Shown here one piece after another: positions 9,301 to 17,329 of a stretch of DNA of 50,958 bases. The stretch is from JALHMQ01 sp020248785 (GTDB lineage Bacteria > Pseudomonadota > Gammaproteobacteria > Burkholderiales > Burkholderiaceae_F): contig JBKDNL010000269.1 of the NCBI GenBank assembly GCA_046343415.1, positions 1 to 50,958 of the forward strand, given 5' to 3'. Every line of letters begins with the position of its first letter. Within the stretch, counting starts at the first letter, position 1. The notes below the pieces were generated by a model, which was not told where the DNA came from, ran no database searches, and saw only the letters and a program-made list of their open reading frames with translations. The position numbers and the translations under genes are program-made.

Positions 9301-9411
9301 GTACTTCAGGTTCTGAAGCTTGCCAATGAAGCCGTATTCGATGTGCTCTTCTTTGATAACAGGGGTCGGTACACCGGGCGGCGGATCGTAGTTGGGCTTG
9401 GAGGACGGCAT
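6322..9411 (-). CDS. hsdR: Type I restriction endonuclease subunit HsdR
   Basis: Motor and nuclease subunit (1029 residues) that translocates DNA and cuts when complexes meet unmodified sites. The N-terminal PD-(D/E)xK nuclease is visible as Asp136 and ELK (Glu150, Lys152). The SF2 helicase follows: Walker A TTGSGKT near Lys296, motif II DECHRS near 410, FTGTP shortly after, and motif VI region QAFSRTNRV around 700. A C-terminal assembly domain follows. It is the first gene of the operon. The ATG at 9411 is preceded by pyrimidine-rich sequence rather than a clear Shine-Dalgarno site, so translation may start weakly. Confidence 0.95.
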   Translation of the reverse strand: MPSSKPNYDPPPGVPTPVIKEEHIEYGFIGKLQNLKYEYRDDIRDRAALEKNFREKFQTLNRVNLTESEFARLLDEIVTADVYTAAKTLRGINAFTRDDGTPLNYTLVNIKDWCKNHFEFVRQLRINTDNSHHRYDVLILINGVPCVQIELKTLGVNPRRAMEQIVEYKHDPGNGYTKTLLCFMQLFIVSNRDRTYYFANNNARHFAFNADERFLPIYEFADEGNRKITQLDDFAEAFLKKCDLGRTISRYMVLLAGEQKLMIMRPYQVYAVQHIVQCIDEDNGNGYIWHTTGSGKTLTSFKASTLLKENDHIHKCVFVVDRKDLDRQTREEFNKFQEGCVEENTNTAALVRRLLSEDYADKVIVTTIQKLGLALDENSKRNKQRSKNGQATYKEQLETLTDKRIVFIFDECHRSQFGENHKAIKAFFPKAQLFGFTGTPIFEANASLQKIEDEQASMRTTADLFQKQLHAYTITHAIEDGNVLRFHVDYFKPQEDNGKNRPKPGEAIAKKAVIEAILAKHDAATGGRRFNAILATASINDAIEYHALFKTLQADKQAADPEFKPLNIACVFSPPAEGDPDVKQIQEDLPQEQADNQEDPEGKKAALKAILADYNARYGTSHRLSEFDLYYQDVQRRIKDQQWPNADYPAAQKIDITIVVDMLLTGFDSKFLNTLYVDKNLKHHGLIQAFSRTNRVLNGTKPYGNILDFRQQQDSVDAAIALFSGEKTGEQAREIWLVDKAPVVIEKLQTAVQKLGDFMKSQGLDCAPSAVANLKGDEARAAFITHFKDVQRLKTQLDQYTDLTEEHKAAIAQVLPDEDLRGFKGQYLETAKRLKAQQGKGGQDGDGTGAEQPVDQLDFEFVLFASAVIDYDYIMGLIAKFSAGELGKGPGKARMTRDELIGLISADAKFMSERDDIAEYIGTLKAGEGLAEAAIREGYTRFKAEKSAKELAAVAARHGLTTAALQSFVDGILDRMIFDGERLSDLMAPLDLGWKARTQAELALMADLHPLLTQRAGGRDISGLSAYEP

Positions 9412-9721
9412 GGGGGGAGGAACGTGCGTCGTCGCGGTGCGGTGAGGCTAACTTGAGTTGGCTACTCTCCCGGACTTTAGCGGCTCTTTTGGACCGACAC
9501 CCACCCGATGGCGAGGCTATCCAACCACGATGCACGTCAACGGCCACTTGCCGGCAGGCTGGCCCGAATGCCAGGTGTCAGATGCGGGGTCAACAGCCCC
9601 GCTACGAGCGACCGCTGACAGGACGGCGGTCGCGCCAGAACCCATACGCGAGGGGCGCACCACTTCAACCGCTGACGCGGCTGCTGCACAAGGGCCACGG
9701 CGCCCGCCGCTGCCCCGGCGG
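9412..9721. other. Intergenic stretch upstream of hsdR
   Basis: About 310 bases between the hsdR start and the 3' end of the exporter adaptor gene. It must hold the hsd promoter, probably near 9440-9480 where the sequence is least GC-rich, but I see no convincing -35/-10 pair, RNA gene or repeat. Confidence 0.4.
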
Positions 9722-10984
9722 TCAAGGCCTGCGCAGGCGAACGCGCGCTCCGTCGCGCACGCTCGCCGGCGGGTACACGATCACCTGCTGACCCTCGCTC
9801 AGGCCATGACGGATCCACGCGCTGCTGCCATTGCGGCCGCCCACGAGCACGGGTACCTGGCGGGCGCGGCCGGCGTCGATCACGAACACGCCGTGCGCGG
9901 GGCGCTCCGCTGGAGTGTCGCCCGAGGGCGTAGCTGCGGCTGAGACAGCGGCTGCCGCCGCGTCGGCGGGCAGCGGAAACACGGCGCTCACCGGCACTTG
10001 CAGCGCGCTGTCCTGCGTGAGCGTCACGATGCGAACGCCGACGCGGAAGCCGTCGCCCAGCGCCTGCCACTGCTCGCGCGGGCTGGTGAAGTCGATCAGC
10101 ACGCGCACGCGCTGCTCCTCCACACCCAGGGCCGACACCTTGGTGAATGCGGCCGGCTCGACGGCCCGCACGCGGCCTTCGAGCGTGACTGGGCCGCCCC
10201 AGTTCTCGATCCGCACGCGGCGGCCGGGCGCGGCCGCCAGAGCATCCGTGGTCAGCAGCTCTGCCACCACCTCCAGCCGCGCGGTGTCGCCCAGCTCGAG
10301 CAGCGGCGTGCCCAGCCCGACCACCGTCTCGCTCCGCTGCAGCACGCGCAACACGCGGCCGGTGACGGGTGAGCGCAGCTCAAGTGCGCGCGCAGGGCCA
10401 GCCGTGCCGGGCTGCGTGGCGCCGAGGGCAGCCTGTGCCTGCTCCAGGTCGTGACGCGCGATGCGCTGCTCGGCGGCGGCGCTGTCGAGCTCGCGTTGCG
10501 CGGCTTCGCCGGCGAGCCGGTCGGCATCGAGCTTGGTCCCTGCGATGAAGCCTTGTTGGGCGAGCTGCTCGCTGCGGCGCTGCTCGATGCGGGCCTGGTC
10601 GAGGGCGATGCGCGCCCGCTGCAGGCGGGCCGTCGTGCGCGCGATGTTGTCCTCGGCCGCGTCGACCCGCGCGCGTAGTTCGCGGCGCGTGCGCTCGTCC
10701 TGCAACGCGGGCAGCACCGGCGTCAGCGTGGCCACCGGCATCCCGGCCTCGACCCGATCGCCCTCGCGCAGGCCGATGCGGGCAAGGCGGCCGGCCACCG
10801 CAGCGGAGACGACATAGCGGTCGGCCAGTCGGGTCTTGCCGTCTTCGTCGATGGTCGTCTCGAAGCGACCCTGGGTCACCGGCGCAGCCTCCACGGCAAT
10901 GGGCTGCGGTGCAAACGCCCACGCCAGCACCAGTGCCAGCAGCACGGCCGCGGCGGCGGCGGCGATCCACGATCTTCGGCTCAT
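9722..10984 (-). CDS. HlyD/MacA-family periplasmic adaptor of an ABC exporter
   Basis: 420-residue membrane-fusion protein linking an inner-membrane ABC transporter to the outer membrane. An N-terminal membrane anchor (residues 6-25) is followed by the biotinyl-lipoyl half-motif (VSAAVAGRLARIGLREGDRV), a long alpha-hairpin coiled coil (about 85-190, rich in Ala/Arg/Gln), the second lipoyl half (LRSPVTGRVLRVLQRSETVV) and beta-barrel domains. I chose ATG 10984 because GGAGG lies seven bases upstream. An in-frame ATG at 11038 overlaps the permease stop by 4 bp but would add 18 residues before the anchor. It is the last gene of the ATPase-permease-adaptor operon. Confidence 0.85.
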   Translation of the reverse strand: MSRRSWIAAAAAAVLLALVLAWAFAPQPIAVEAAPVTQGRFETTIDEDGKTRLADRYVVSAAVAGRLARIGLREGDRVEAGMPVATLTPVLPALQDERTRRELRARVDAAEDNIARTTARLQRARIALDQARIEQRRSEQLAQQGFIAGTKLDADRLAGEAAQRELDSAAAEQRIARHDLEQAQAALGATQPGTAGPARALELRSPVTGRVLRVLQRSETVVGLGTPLLELGDTARLEVVAELLTTDALAAAPGRRVRIENWGGPVTLEGRVRAVEPAAFTKVSALGVEEQRVRVLIDFTSPREQWQALGDGFRVGVRIVTLTQDSALQVPVSAVFPLPADAAAAAVSAAATPSGDTPAERPAHGVFVIDAGRARQVPVLVGGRNGSSAWIRHGLSEGQQVIVYPPASVRDGARVRLRRP

Positions 10985-11034
10985 TGCACTCCTCCGCAGC
11001 CTTTTCCAGCTCTCCCCAGCCCTCTCCATGCATC

Positions 11035-13416
11035 TCATTCGCGCGTCTTCAGCACCGCCACCATGTCGAGCCGGTCGACGCGGCGCCGTACGACCAGGGC
11101 GCTGATCACCGCGGCCGCCAGCACCGCCAGGGCGGCCCAGGCGTAGGTGCGCGGCAGGATCACCACGGGAAAGGACAACTGGTCGCTCTGCAGCAGCTGC
11201 ACCACCACATGCACCAGGCCCAGGCCGGCCAGCATGCCCAACGGCAGTGCGACGGCGACGGTGATCGCCAGTTCGCCCAGCAACAGGCCGGACACTTCGG
11301 CGCGGCTGAACCCCAGCACGCGCAGGCTGGCCAGCTCCCAGCCGCGCTCGGCCAGTGCGATGCGCGCGGTGTTGTAGACCACGCCCACCGCGATCACGGT
11401 GGCAAAAATGGTCAGCACGCTGCTCATGATGCGGATGTTGCGCGCGCTCACCTCCTGCATGTTGCGCAGCATGCTGGCCTTGCTGAACGCGCCGATGACG
11501 CGCGGCATCTGCCGCGTTGCCTCCAGCACGGCGGCCTCGCGGCCCGGCTCGATCTTCAGCGCGAAGCCGCTGCTCAGATCGCCGTCGCCGAGCGCCCGGT
11601 TCAGCGCATGGCGGCCCATGTAGGCGTTCAGGCCCATCATCTCGTCCACCAGCGCATCGACCGGCAACCGCAGCGTGCGCGCGCGGCCTTCCAGCACCTC
11701 GACCTGCAGCAGGTCGCCGACGCGCACGCCGAGCTTGGCGGCCAGACGGTCGGTCAGCACCAGGCCCTGCCCGGTCGGCTCCACGGCGCGGCCGTGCATG
11801 TCGATGATGCGGTTGAGCGCCGGGTGCTCGGCAAACCCGCGGATCTGCGAGCGCTCGCGCCGATGACCGTTGACCAGCGCCACCGGCACCAAGCGCGACG
11901 ATTCGGTCATGGTGACGCCGGGCACGCGCGCCAGCGCGTGGCGCGCCCCGTCATCAGCGGCCTCCAGCATCCACACCGACACGTCGCTGCGCATGGTGGC
12001 GTTGAATTGCGCGTCGACGATGGTGTCCATCGCGTCGCGAATGAAATTGCCCATCACCACGATGGCCACCGCGGCCGCCACGCCGCCGATCGACAGCGCG
12101 CTGCGCCAGGGACGGCGCTCCATCTGCCGCAGGATCATCCGCAGCGCCGTGGGCAGTCGCGTCAGGCCGAGCCGTTCGGCCAGGGTGCGGCGATAGCGGC
12201 CCGGCGCCGGGGGCCGCATGGCCTCGGCCGGCGCCAGCCGCACGGTGGCGCCGATCGCGTTCAGCGTGCCGGCCACGGCCGTGAGCAGCGTCAGCCCGCC
12301 GGCCACGAGCACCAGCCACGGAGCAAGATGGTGCTCAAAGCGCGGCAGGCGGAAGAACTCCGCATATAGGCCGGTGAACAGCGTGCCCAGCAGCTTGCCC
12401 AGCGCCAGGCCCAGCACGAAGCCCACGGCCACGATCGTCAGCACCAGCTTGAGATAGTGCGCGGCGATGGCTGCGTTGCCGTAGCCCAGCGCCTTCAGGG
12501 CGGCCACCTGCTCGCGCTGCGTGGCCACCAGGCGCGAGACGACCACATTCAGCAGGAAGGCGGCCACGCCGAAGAAGATCGCCGGCAGCACGGTGCCCAG
12601 CACCCGCTGCTCCTTGATCTCGTTGTCGAGCATGGCGTGCGAGGTCTGGTCGGCGCGACCGTAGGCCTCGCGCGCGCCGTAGGCGGCGAGCGGGCCCTTG
12701 AGCGCGTCCAGCACCGCGCGCTCGCTGGCACCGGGCGCCAGCTTGATCGCGATGCGGTTGAATGCACCGGTCATGTCGTAGGGGGCGGCCAGGGCCTCGG
12801 CGTCGACCCAGAAGACGCCGAAGCCGCGCAAATCGGGCATGCCGAACAGGCCCGCGAAGATGTAGTCGGGTGCGAGCGCCACGCCGGTCACCAGCAGCGT
12901 GCGCTGGCGACCGTTGACCAGCGCGCTCACGCGGTCGCCCAGCCGCAGATGGCGGCCCTCGGCAAACGACTCCGAGACCCACGCCGGCAGGCTGCCATCG
13001 GCGCGCGTGGGCCCTGGGCTGTGCAGGTCAGCCTCGGCCAGGCCGCGGCGCAGGGTCACGACGTTCATGCGGGCCGGTTGGTGCCGCTGCAGCCCGATCA
13101 GCCGGCCGATCACCGGGTCGCTCACGCCCGGCAGGGTGATCCGCACATCGGCCTCCACGTGCGTCTGCACGTCGGCGACACCGGGCAGCGCGCGCAGCTT
13201 GTCCTCCAGTGCGCGCGGCGCGCGCTTGACCGCGGCGAACGCGTCGGCAAAGCGGCCGGCGGCGTAGAACTGGTCGCGCGCCGCGGCCAGCGAGTCGACC
13301 GCCGACAGCGTGGTCAGCAGGCCGCCGACTCCGCTGGCCACCACCAACGCGATGGTGAGCGCCTGGCTCCACATCGCGCGCAGGTCGCGCAGCAGCTTGC
13401 GGTCGAGCGCCTTCAC
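11035..13416 (-). CDS. ABC transporter permease, duplicated FtsX type
   Basis: 793-residue permease with two FtsX-like halves. An N-terminal transmembrane helix (about 17-40) and a periplasmic domain are followed by three helices at about 270-400, then a second copy begins near 440 (LSIGGVAAAVAIVVMGNF) and ends with three helices (about 665-780). Such proteins act with a LolD/MacB-like ATPase as mechanotransmitters or exporters of lipids, peptides or drugs. Translation starts at GTG 13416 with GAGGA seven bases upstream. Substrate unknown. The neighbouring adaptor suggests export across both membranes. Confidence 0.88.
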   Translation of the reverse strand: MKALDRKLLRDLRAMWSQALTIALVVASGVGGLLTTLSAVDSLAAARDQFYAAGRFADAFAAVKRAPRALEDKLRALPGVADVQTHVEADVRITLPGVSDPVIGRLIGLQRHQPARMNVVTLRRGLAEADLHSPGPTRADGSLPAWVSESFAEGRHLRLGDRVSALVNGRQRTLLVTGVALAPDYIFAGLFGMPDLRGFGVFWVDAEALAAPYDMTGAFNRIAIKLAPGASERAVLDALKGPLAAYGAREAYGRADQTSHAMLDNEIKEQRVLGTVLPAIFFGVAAFLLNVVVSRLVATQREQVAALKALGYGNAAIAAHYLKLVLTIVAVGFVLGLALGKLLGTLFTGLYAEFFRLPRFEHHLAPWLVLVAGGLTLLTAVAGTLNAIGATVRLAPAEAMRPPAPGRYRRTLAERLGLTRLPTALRMILRQMERRPWRSALSIGGVAAAVAIVVMGNFIRDAMDTIVDAQFNATMRSDVSVWMLEAADDGARHALARVPGVTMTESSRLVPVALVNGHRRERSQIRGFAEHPALNRIIDMHGRAVEPTGQGLVLTDRLAAKLGVRVGDLLQVEVLEGRARTLRLPVDALVDEMMGLNAYMGRHALNRALGDGDLSSGFALKIEPGREAAVLEATRQMPRVIGAFSKASMLRNMQEVSARNIRIMSSVLTIFATVIAVGVVYNTARIALAERGWELASLRVLGFSRAEVSGLLLGELAITVAVALPLGMLAGLGLVHVVVQLLQSDQLSFPVVILPRTYAWAALAVLAAAVISALVVRRRVDRLDMVAVLKTRE

Positions 13417-13426
13417 GCCGTCATCC

Positions 13427-13454
13427 TCACCATGGACGCCTCACCATGGACGCC
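13427..13454. repeat. Tandem 14-nt repeat between ATPase and permease genes
   Basis: Two perfect head-to-tail copies of TCACCATGGACGCC fill the gap between the ATPase stop and the permease start region. The unit brings an extra ATG/GTG on the coding strand; copy-number change would alter spacing by 14 nt. Confidence 0.85.
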
Positions 13455-14180
13455 TCACCAAGCCAGCTCCGCCGGCGCGGCCCTGCGCGCGTTGCGCTCG
13501 ATGCGCGCGACGCGGCCGTTGGCCAGATGGATCACGCGGTCGGCCATGCCGGCGATGGCGGCGTTGTGCGTGATCACCACCGCCGTGGTGCCCAGCTCCC
13601 GGTTGATGCGCTCGATGGCCTCCAGCACGATCTTGCCGGTCGCGTAGTCGAGCGCGCCGGTGGGCTCGTCGCACAGCAGGACCTCGGGCTGCTTGACGAT
13701 CGCGCGCGCGATCGCCACGCGCTGCTGCTCGCCGCCTGACAGTTGCGCCGGAAAGTGATCGCGCCGGGCGGTCAGGTCCACCAGCGCGATCGCCTCGTCG
13801 ATGTCCATCGACTGCGGCGCGATGTCGGTCACCAGCGCCACGTTCTCGCGCACGGTCAGGCTGGGAATGAGGTTGTAAAACTGGAACACGAAGCCCACGT
13901 GCTCGCGCCGGTAGCGCGTGAGATCGGCTTCGCTGGCGCCGGTCAGGACGTGGTCGCCGAAGCTCACTTCGCCCGCGCTTGGCACATCCAGCCCGCCGAG
14001 GATGTTCAGCAGCGTGGACTTGCCGCTGCCCGACGGCCCCAGCAGCACGATGAACTCGCCCGGCCGGATCTCGAGGTCGACATCGACGAGCGCATGCACG
14101 GCCACCGCGCCGCTGCCGTAGGTCTTGCACAAGCCGTGGCAGACGAAAACAGCCGGGCCCGCACGCTCGCTGTCACCCAT
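13455..14180 (-). CDS. ABC transporter ATP-binding protein (LolD/MacB-like)
   Basis: 241-residue ATPase energising the FtsX permease next to it. All motifs are present: Walker A GPSGSGKST (48-56), Q-loop VFQFYN, signature LSGGEQQRVAIARA, Walker B LLCDEPTGALD and an H-loop VVITHN. It belongs to the family that works with FtsX-type permeases. The start was set at ATG 14180; an upstream in-frame start at 14255 would add 25 unconserved residues. First gene of the exporter operon. Confidence 0.9.
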   Translation of the reverse strand: MGDSERAGPAVFVCHGLCKTYGSGAVAVHALVDVDLEIRPGEFIVLLGPSGSGKSTLLNILGGLDVPSAGEVSFGDHVLTGASEADLTRYRREHVGFVFQFYNLIPSLTVRENVALVTDIAPQSMDIDEAIALVDLTARRDHFPAQLSGGEQQRVAIARAIVKQPEVLLCDEPTGALDYATGKIVLEAIERINRELGTTAVVITHNAAIAGMADRVIHLANGRVARIERNARRAAPAELAW

Positions 14181-14255
14181 GCAAGCCAGTCTAGTCCGTG
14201 CGGCGGGGCACGCGTTGTGAACCGTCAATCCGGGCCGCGGCGTGGTGCGCGGCAA

Positions 14256-14370
14256 GCGGGCCGCGACACGTCATGTGGACGCGGCCCGCGCGGCGCTCGT
14301 TCTGGCGTTGCGTCGCTGCTGCGGCCGGTCTCGGTGCCGCATCGGCGCGATGCACTTCGGCGCGATGCAC
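14256..14370. promoter_or_regulatory. Divergent control region with palindrome and direct repeats
   Basis: Between the exporter operon (minus) and the adenylate-forming enzyme (plus) lies an inverted repeat, GCGGGCCGCG at 14256 and CGCGGCCCGC at 14280, with a 14-nt loop. Two perfect direct copies of CGGCGCGATGCAC follow at 14343 and 14358, 15 nt apart. The layout suits a regulator binding site serving both transcripts, but no regulator gene is adjacent. Function is inferred only. Confidence 0.4.
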
Positions 14371-14444
14371 ACCAGCAGCATTGACGGCTCGCAAGCGGCG
14401 CCAAGCGAGGCGGCAAACAATGAGCGCATCGGGAGGTGACGGCG

Positions 14445-15842
14445 ATGGATGTGAACAAGGCGCTTCCCCCGTTCGAGCCTTGGGCGTGGCTGCGGGCGTG
14501 GCACGAGACCTGGTGGGCTGGAGCCGTGCCGGGGATCGCGGCCTCGTTGCGTGCGCAGCGGCTGGCCGCGTTGCTTGCTGTAGCGCGGGAGCGCTCGCCG
14601 CTGTACCGCGCGCGTCTGCATGATGCGCGCCAGTTGGCCGACGTTGCGCCGATCGACAAGCGCGCGCTGATGCAGCAGTTCGACGACTGGGCCACCGACC
14701 GGCGCATCACGCGCGCGGCGGTGCAGGCGTTCCTGGCGCGCGCCGACACGCTGGCCGCGCCCTTCCTGGACGACTACCTGCTGTGGACCAGCTCCGGCAC
14801 CAGCGGCGTGCCGGGCTGGTTTGTGCAGGACGCCAAGGCGCTCGCCGCCTACGACGCCACCGACGCCCTGCGCCTGCGCGGCGCGGGACCGTTGCAGCCC
14901 GCGCTGGGCGCCTGGGGCGTGGGGCAGCGCTTTGCTTTCGTCGGCGCCAGCGGCGGCCACTTCGCGGGCGCGGTGAGCCTCACGCGGCTTGCGCGCATCG
15001 TGCCGCCGACCCTGCGGCCCGAGCTGGCCCTTCTGTCGGTGCTGCGGCCATTGAACGAGACCGCGGAGGCGCTCGCGCGCTTTGCGCCGACGGTCCTCAT
15101 CACCTATCCGAGCGTGGCCGCGGCGCTGGCGCGGCTTCAGCGTGGGGGCGCGCTGCGGCTGGCGTTGCGGGAGGTTTGGCTCGGCGGCGAGCAGCTGTCG
15201 CCGGCGCAGCGCCAGGCCGCGCAGCGCAGCTTCGGCTGCACGGTGCGCAACTGCTATGGCGCCTCCGAGTGCTTCTCCATCGCGTTCGAGTGCGGCGCCG
15301 GCGCGCTGCACGTGAACGAGGACTGGGTCGTGCTCGAGCCAGTTGACCAGCGGCTGCAGCCGGTGCCGGCCGGGACGCTGTCGCACGCGGTGCTGCTGAC
15401 GAACCTGGCCAACCGGGTGCAGCCGATCATCCGCTACGTGCTCGACGACCGCGTCCGACTCGTCCCGGGCGCCTGCGCCTGTGGCAGCGGCTTCGCGCGC
15501 ATCGAGGTGCAGGGCCGCAGCGGCGATACGCTGCACCTGCCCGGCGGGCGGGACTGCGCGGTGGCCATCGTGCCGCTGGCGCTCGAAACCGCCATTGAGG
15601 AGCAGGCGCGGGTGTCGCAGTTCCAGGTCATCGACCGCGGCGGGACGCGCGACCGCAGGCTCGAACTGCGCTTTGAGCCGGCGGTGGGCGACGCGCGCCG
15701 TGCCTACGCGCGCTGCCGCGCCGCAGTCCAGCACTATCTCGCCGAGCAGGGCGTGCAGCGGGTGCGCTGCGTGTTCAGCGCCGAGCCGCCGCTGCGCGAC
15801 GCACGCAGCGGCAAGCTGCGGCGCGTGCGCCATGCGGCCTGA
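14445..15842 (+). CDS. Adenylate-forming enzyme, phenylacetate-CoA ligase (PaaK)-like
   Basis: 465-residue ANL-superfamily protein resembling PaaK and coenzyme F390 synthetase. The P-loop SSGTSGVPGWF (about 108-118) binds ATP phosphates; NCYGASECFSIAFEC corresponds to the adenine-binding A5 motif region, and RLVPGACACGSGFARIEVQGR to the A8 hinge. The cysteines in ACACGSG recall metal-binding cysteines of this group. Start ATG 14445 has GGAGGT seven bases upstream. It probably activates a carboxylate as an adenylate or CoA thioester; the substrate is unknown. It is transcribed away from the ABC exporter and ends 8 bp from the convergent GNAT gene. Confidence 0.75.
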   Translation: MDVNKALPPFEPWAWLRAWHETWWAGAVPGIAASLRAQRLAALLAVARERSPLYRARLHDARQLADVAPIDKRALMQQFDDWATDRRITRAAVQAFLARADTLAAPFLDDYLLWTSSGTSGVPGWFVQDAKALAAYDATDALRLRGAGPLQPALGAWGVGQRFAFVGASGGHFAGAVSLTRLARIVPPTLRPELALLSVLRPLNETAEALARFAPTVLITYPSVAAALARLQRGGALRLALREVWLGGEQLSPAQRQAAQRSFGCTVRNCYGASECFSIAFECGAGALHVNEDWVVLEPVDQRLQPVPAGTLSHAVLLTNLANRVQPIIRYVLDDRVRLVPGACACGSGFARIEVQGRSGDTLHLPGGRDCAVAIVPLALETAIEEQARVSQFQVIDRGGTRDRRLELRFEPAVGDARRAYARCRAAVQHYLAEQGVQRVRCVFSAEPPLRDARSGKLRRVRHAA

Positions 15843-15850
15843 GCCGCCGA

Positions 15851-16417
15851 TCAGTCACGCTGACCGGACCAGCGCTGCCTGCCGAGCCGGTACAGGCGGT
15901 GACGACTGAGTTCGTGCGTCGGCTCGAGCGCCGGATGCGCGAAGTCGTCATCGCGCACCATGCCCAGGCGCTCCATGACCGCCCACGAGCGTGCGTTGAC
16001 GGCGGCGGTAAACGAGACGATCTCGTCCAGCCCGAGGTCCTCGAAGCCGATCCGCAGCGCCTCTCGCGCCGCTTCCGTGGCGTAGCCCTGGCCCCAGTGC
16101 GCGCGCGCCAGCCGCCAGCCGATCTCCACGCAGGGCGTGCAGGGCAGCTGCCTCACGGGCACCGTGAGGCCGGCAAAGCCGACGAACTCGCCCGTCGCAC
16201 GCAGCTCGATCGCCCAGTTGCTCCAGCCGCGCTCGGCATGCTGCGCTTGCCAGGCATCGATGCTCTTGTCGCTCGCCGCGCGCGTGAGCAGCGACGGGAA
16301 GCAGCGCATGACCTCCGGATCCATGCCCATGGCGGCGAACGGCGCGCGGTCGGACGCCTGCCAGGCACGCAGATGCAGGCGCGGGGTCGAGCGCGGACTC
16401 GGGAGTTGTTTGGGCAA
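15851..16417 (-). CDS. GNAT-family N-acetyltransferase (RimJ/RimL type)
   Basis: 188-residue acetyltransferase of the RimJ/RimL group, which acetylates N-termini of ribosomal proteins or small amines with acetyl-CoA. The acetyl-CoA binding motif is the segment EIGWRLARAHWGQGYATEAA (about 100-120), followed by NARSWAVMERLGM, the family's conserved late motif. Full length. Single gene, convergent with the PaaK-like gene. Substrate cannot be predicted. Confidence 0.88.
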   Translation of the reverse strand: MPKQLPSPRSTPRLHLRAWQASDRAPFAAMGMDPEVMRCFPSLLTRAASDKSIDAWQAQHAERGWSNWAIELRATGEFVGFAGLTVPVRQLPCTPCVEIGWRLARAHWGQGYATEAAREALRIGFEDLGLDEIVSFTAAVNARSWAVMERLGMVRDDDFAHPALEPTHELSRHRLYRLGRQRWSGQRD

Positions 16418-16785
16418 GGCGGTCGACCTACGGTTGGTGCGCTTAGGTTACGGCACATGCCGTTGCGGTCGCAGCGACGTTGGGACACGCCCAGCACGCG
16501 CTACTCACCACCCACACTCGCGGCCATGGGCCGACCGACCATCCCTTGTTGCAAGCGCATCAACGCTGTCTCGCGCAGCCGCGGCCCGATCAAGCGGCAA
16601 CCGCAGTCACTCGCAAGAAGCGCCGTCTCCAAGTGCTGTCTGTCCGCCCACACACGTGCGGGAACAGCGCTTGCCGAAGTTGCGCAAGATCGTGTGTGCG
16701 AAGGACCGAGATGCGCGACGCGCAGACGCAAGCGGGGGTGCGTTGCCAAGGCGGTGAGCAGGAACCTCGATATGAACGACGCTAC
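16418..16785. other. Non-coding or decayed stretch upstream of the broken kinase
   Basis: About 370 bases in which the frames give low-complexity arginine/serine-rich peptides. Nothing recognisable as a gene or RNA. It probably replaces the missing N-terminal part of the sensor kinase gene that follows. Confidence 0.4.
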
Positions 16786-17253
16786 GGCAGCGAGTTCAGT
16801 ATCGCCTTGCCGCTGGCAGCAGAGACCGAAGCGAGCCGGAGCAGCGCAGCCAGTCGTGACGATGGCCCGCATGAAGGCCGCGCTCCGACGCGTGTGCTGA
16901 TTGCCGATGACAACGAAGACGCCGGCGAGACGCTGGCCATGATGCTGCGCATGCTCGGTCACGAGGTGCGCACTGCCACCAACGGCCAAGATGCGATCAG
17001 TCAGTGCGAGGTGTTCCAGCCCGCGCTCGTTTGTCTCGACCTGGGCATGCCCGTGCTCGATGGACTCGGCGCGGCACGGGCAATGCGCCAACACCCCTGG
17101 GGCAGGCGCGCATTGCTGGTGGCCATGACCGGCTGCGGCCAGGAGGAAGACCGTCGCAAGACGCAGGACGCCGGCTTCGACATCCACCTGGTCAAGCCGG
17201 TCGACCCGATGGAAATCATTCGGCTGCTGGGGTCACTCGACAGAGACGATTGA
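16786..17253 (+). pseudogene. Hybrid sensor kinase remnant: end of HATPase plus receiver domain
   Basis: The frame contains GSEFSIALPLA, the typical last strand of a histidine-kinase ATPase domain, then a linker and a complete CheY-like receiver (VLIADDNEDAGETLAMML; phosphoacceptor Asp in LVCLDLGMPVLDG; Lys in IHLVKPVD). The dimerisation and ATP-binding parts that should precede it are missing: the sequence before about 16786 is unrelated and arginine-rich. It is therefore the 3' remnant of a hybrid kinase. A free receiver could still be made from an internal start (GTG in RVLIADD or the upstream ATG at 16711), but no good ribosome site is seen. Confidence 0.65.
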
Positions 17254-17329
17254 CTCGCAAGCAAGGAAATCGCGGTTTTCAATCAAGCATTCTTCCTGCG
17301 CCTCAAGAGGGCGGATGCCGACGCAACGG

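Noticed and set aside
6316..9456. Long plus-strand open frames opposite hsdR (and similar ones opposite chpA, dsbD and the ABC permease)
   Set aside because: They are mirror frames of strongly supported genes, with val/leu/gly-rich or arg-rich composition and no domains; expected from high-GC codon use.
10909..12369. 486-codon plus frame rich in His/Gln/Arg across the exporter genes
   Set aside because: Composition (HQ, RR, GH runs) is typical of an antisense frame of a GC-rich gene; the permease on the other strand has clear FtsX structure.
14271..15833. 520-codon minus frame opposite the PaaK-like gene
   Set aside because: Arg/His/Ala-rich shadow; the plus frame has the adenylation motifs and a good ribosome site.
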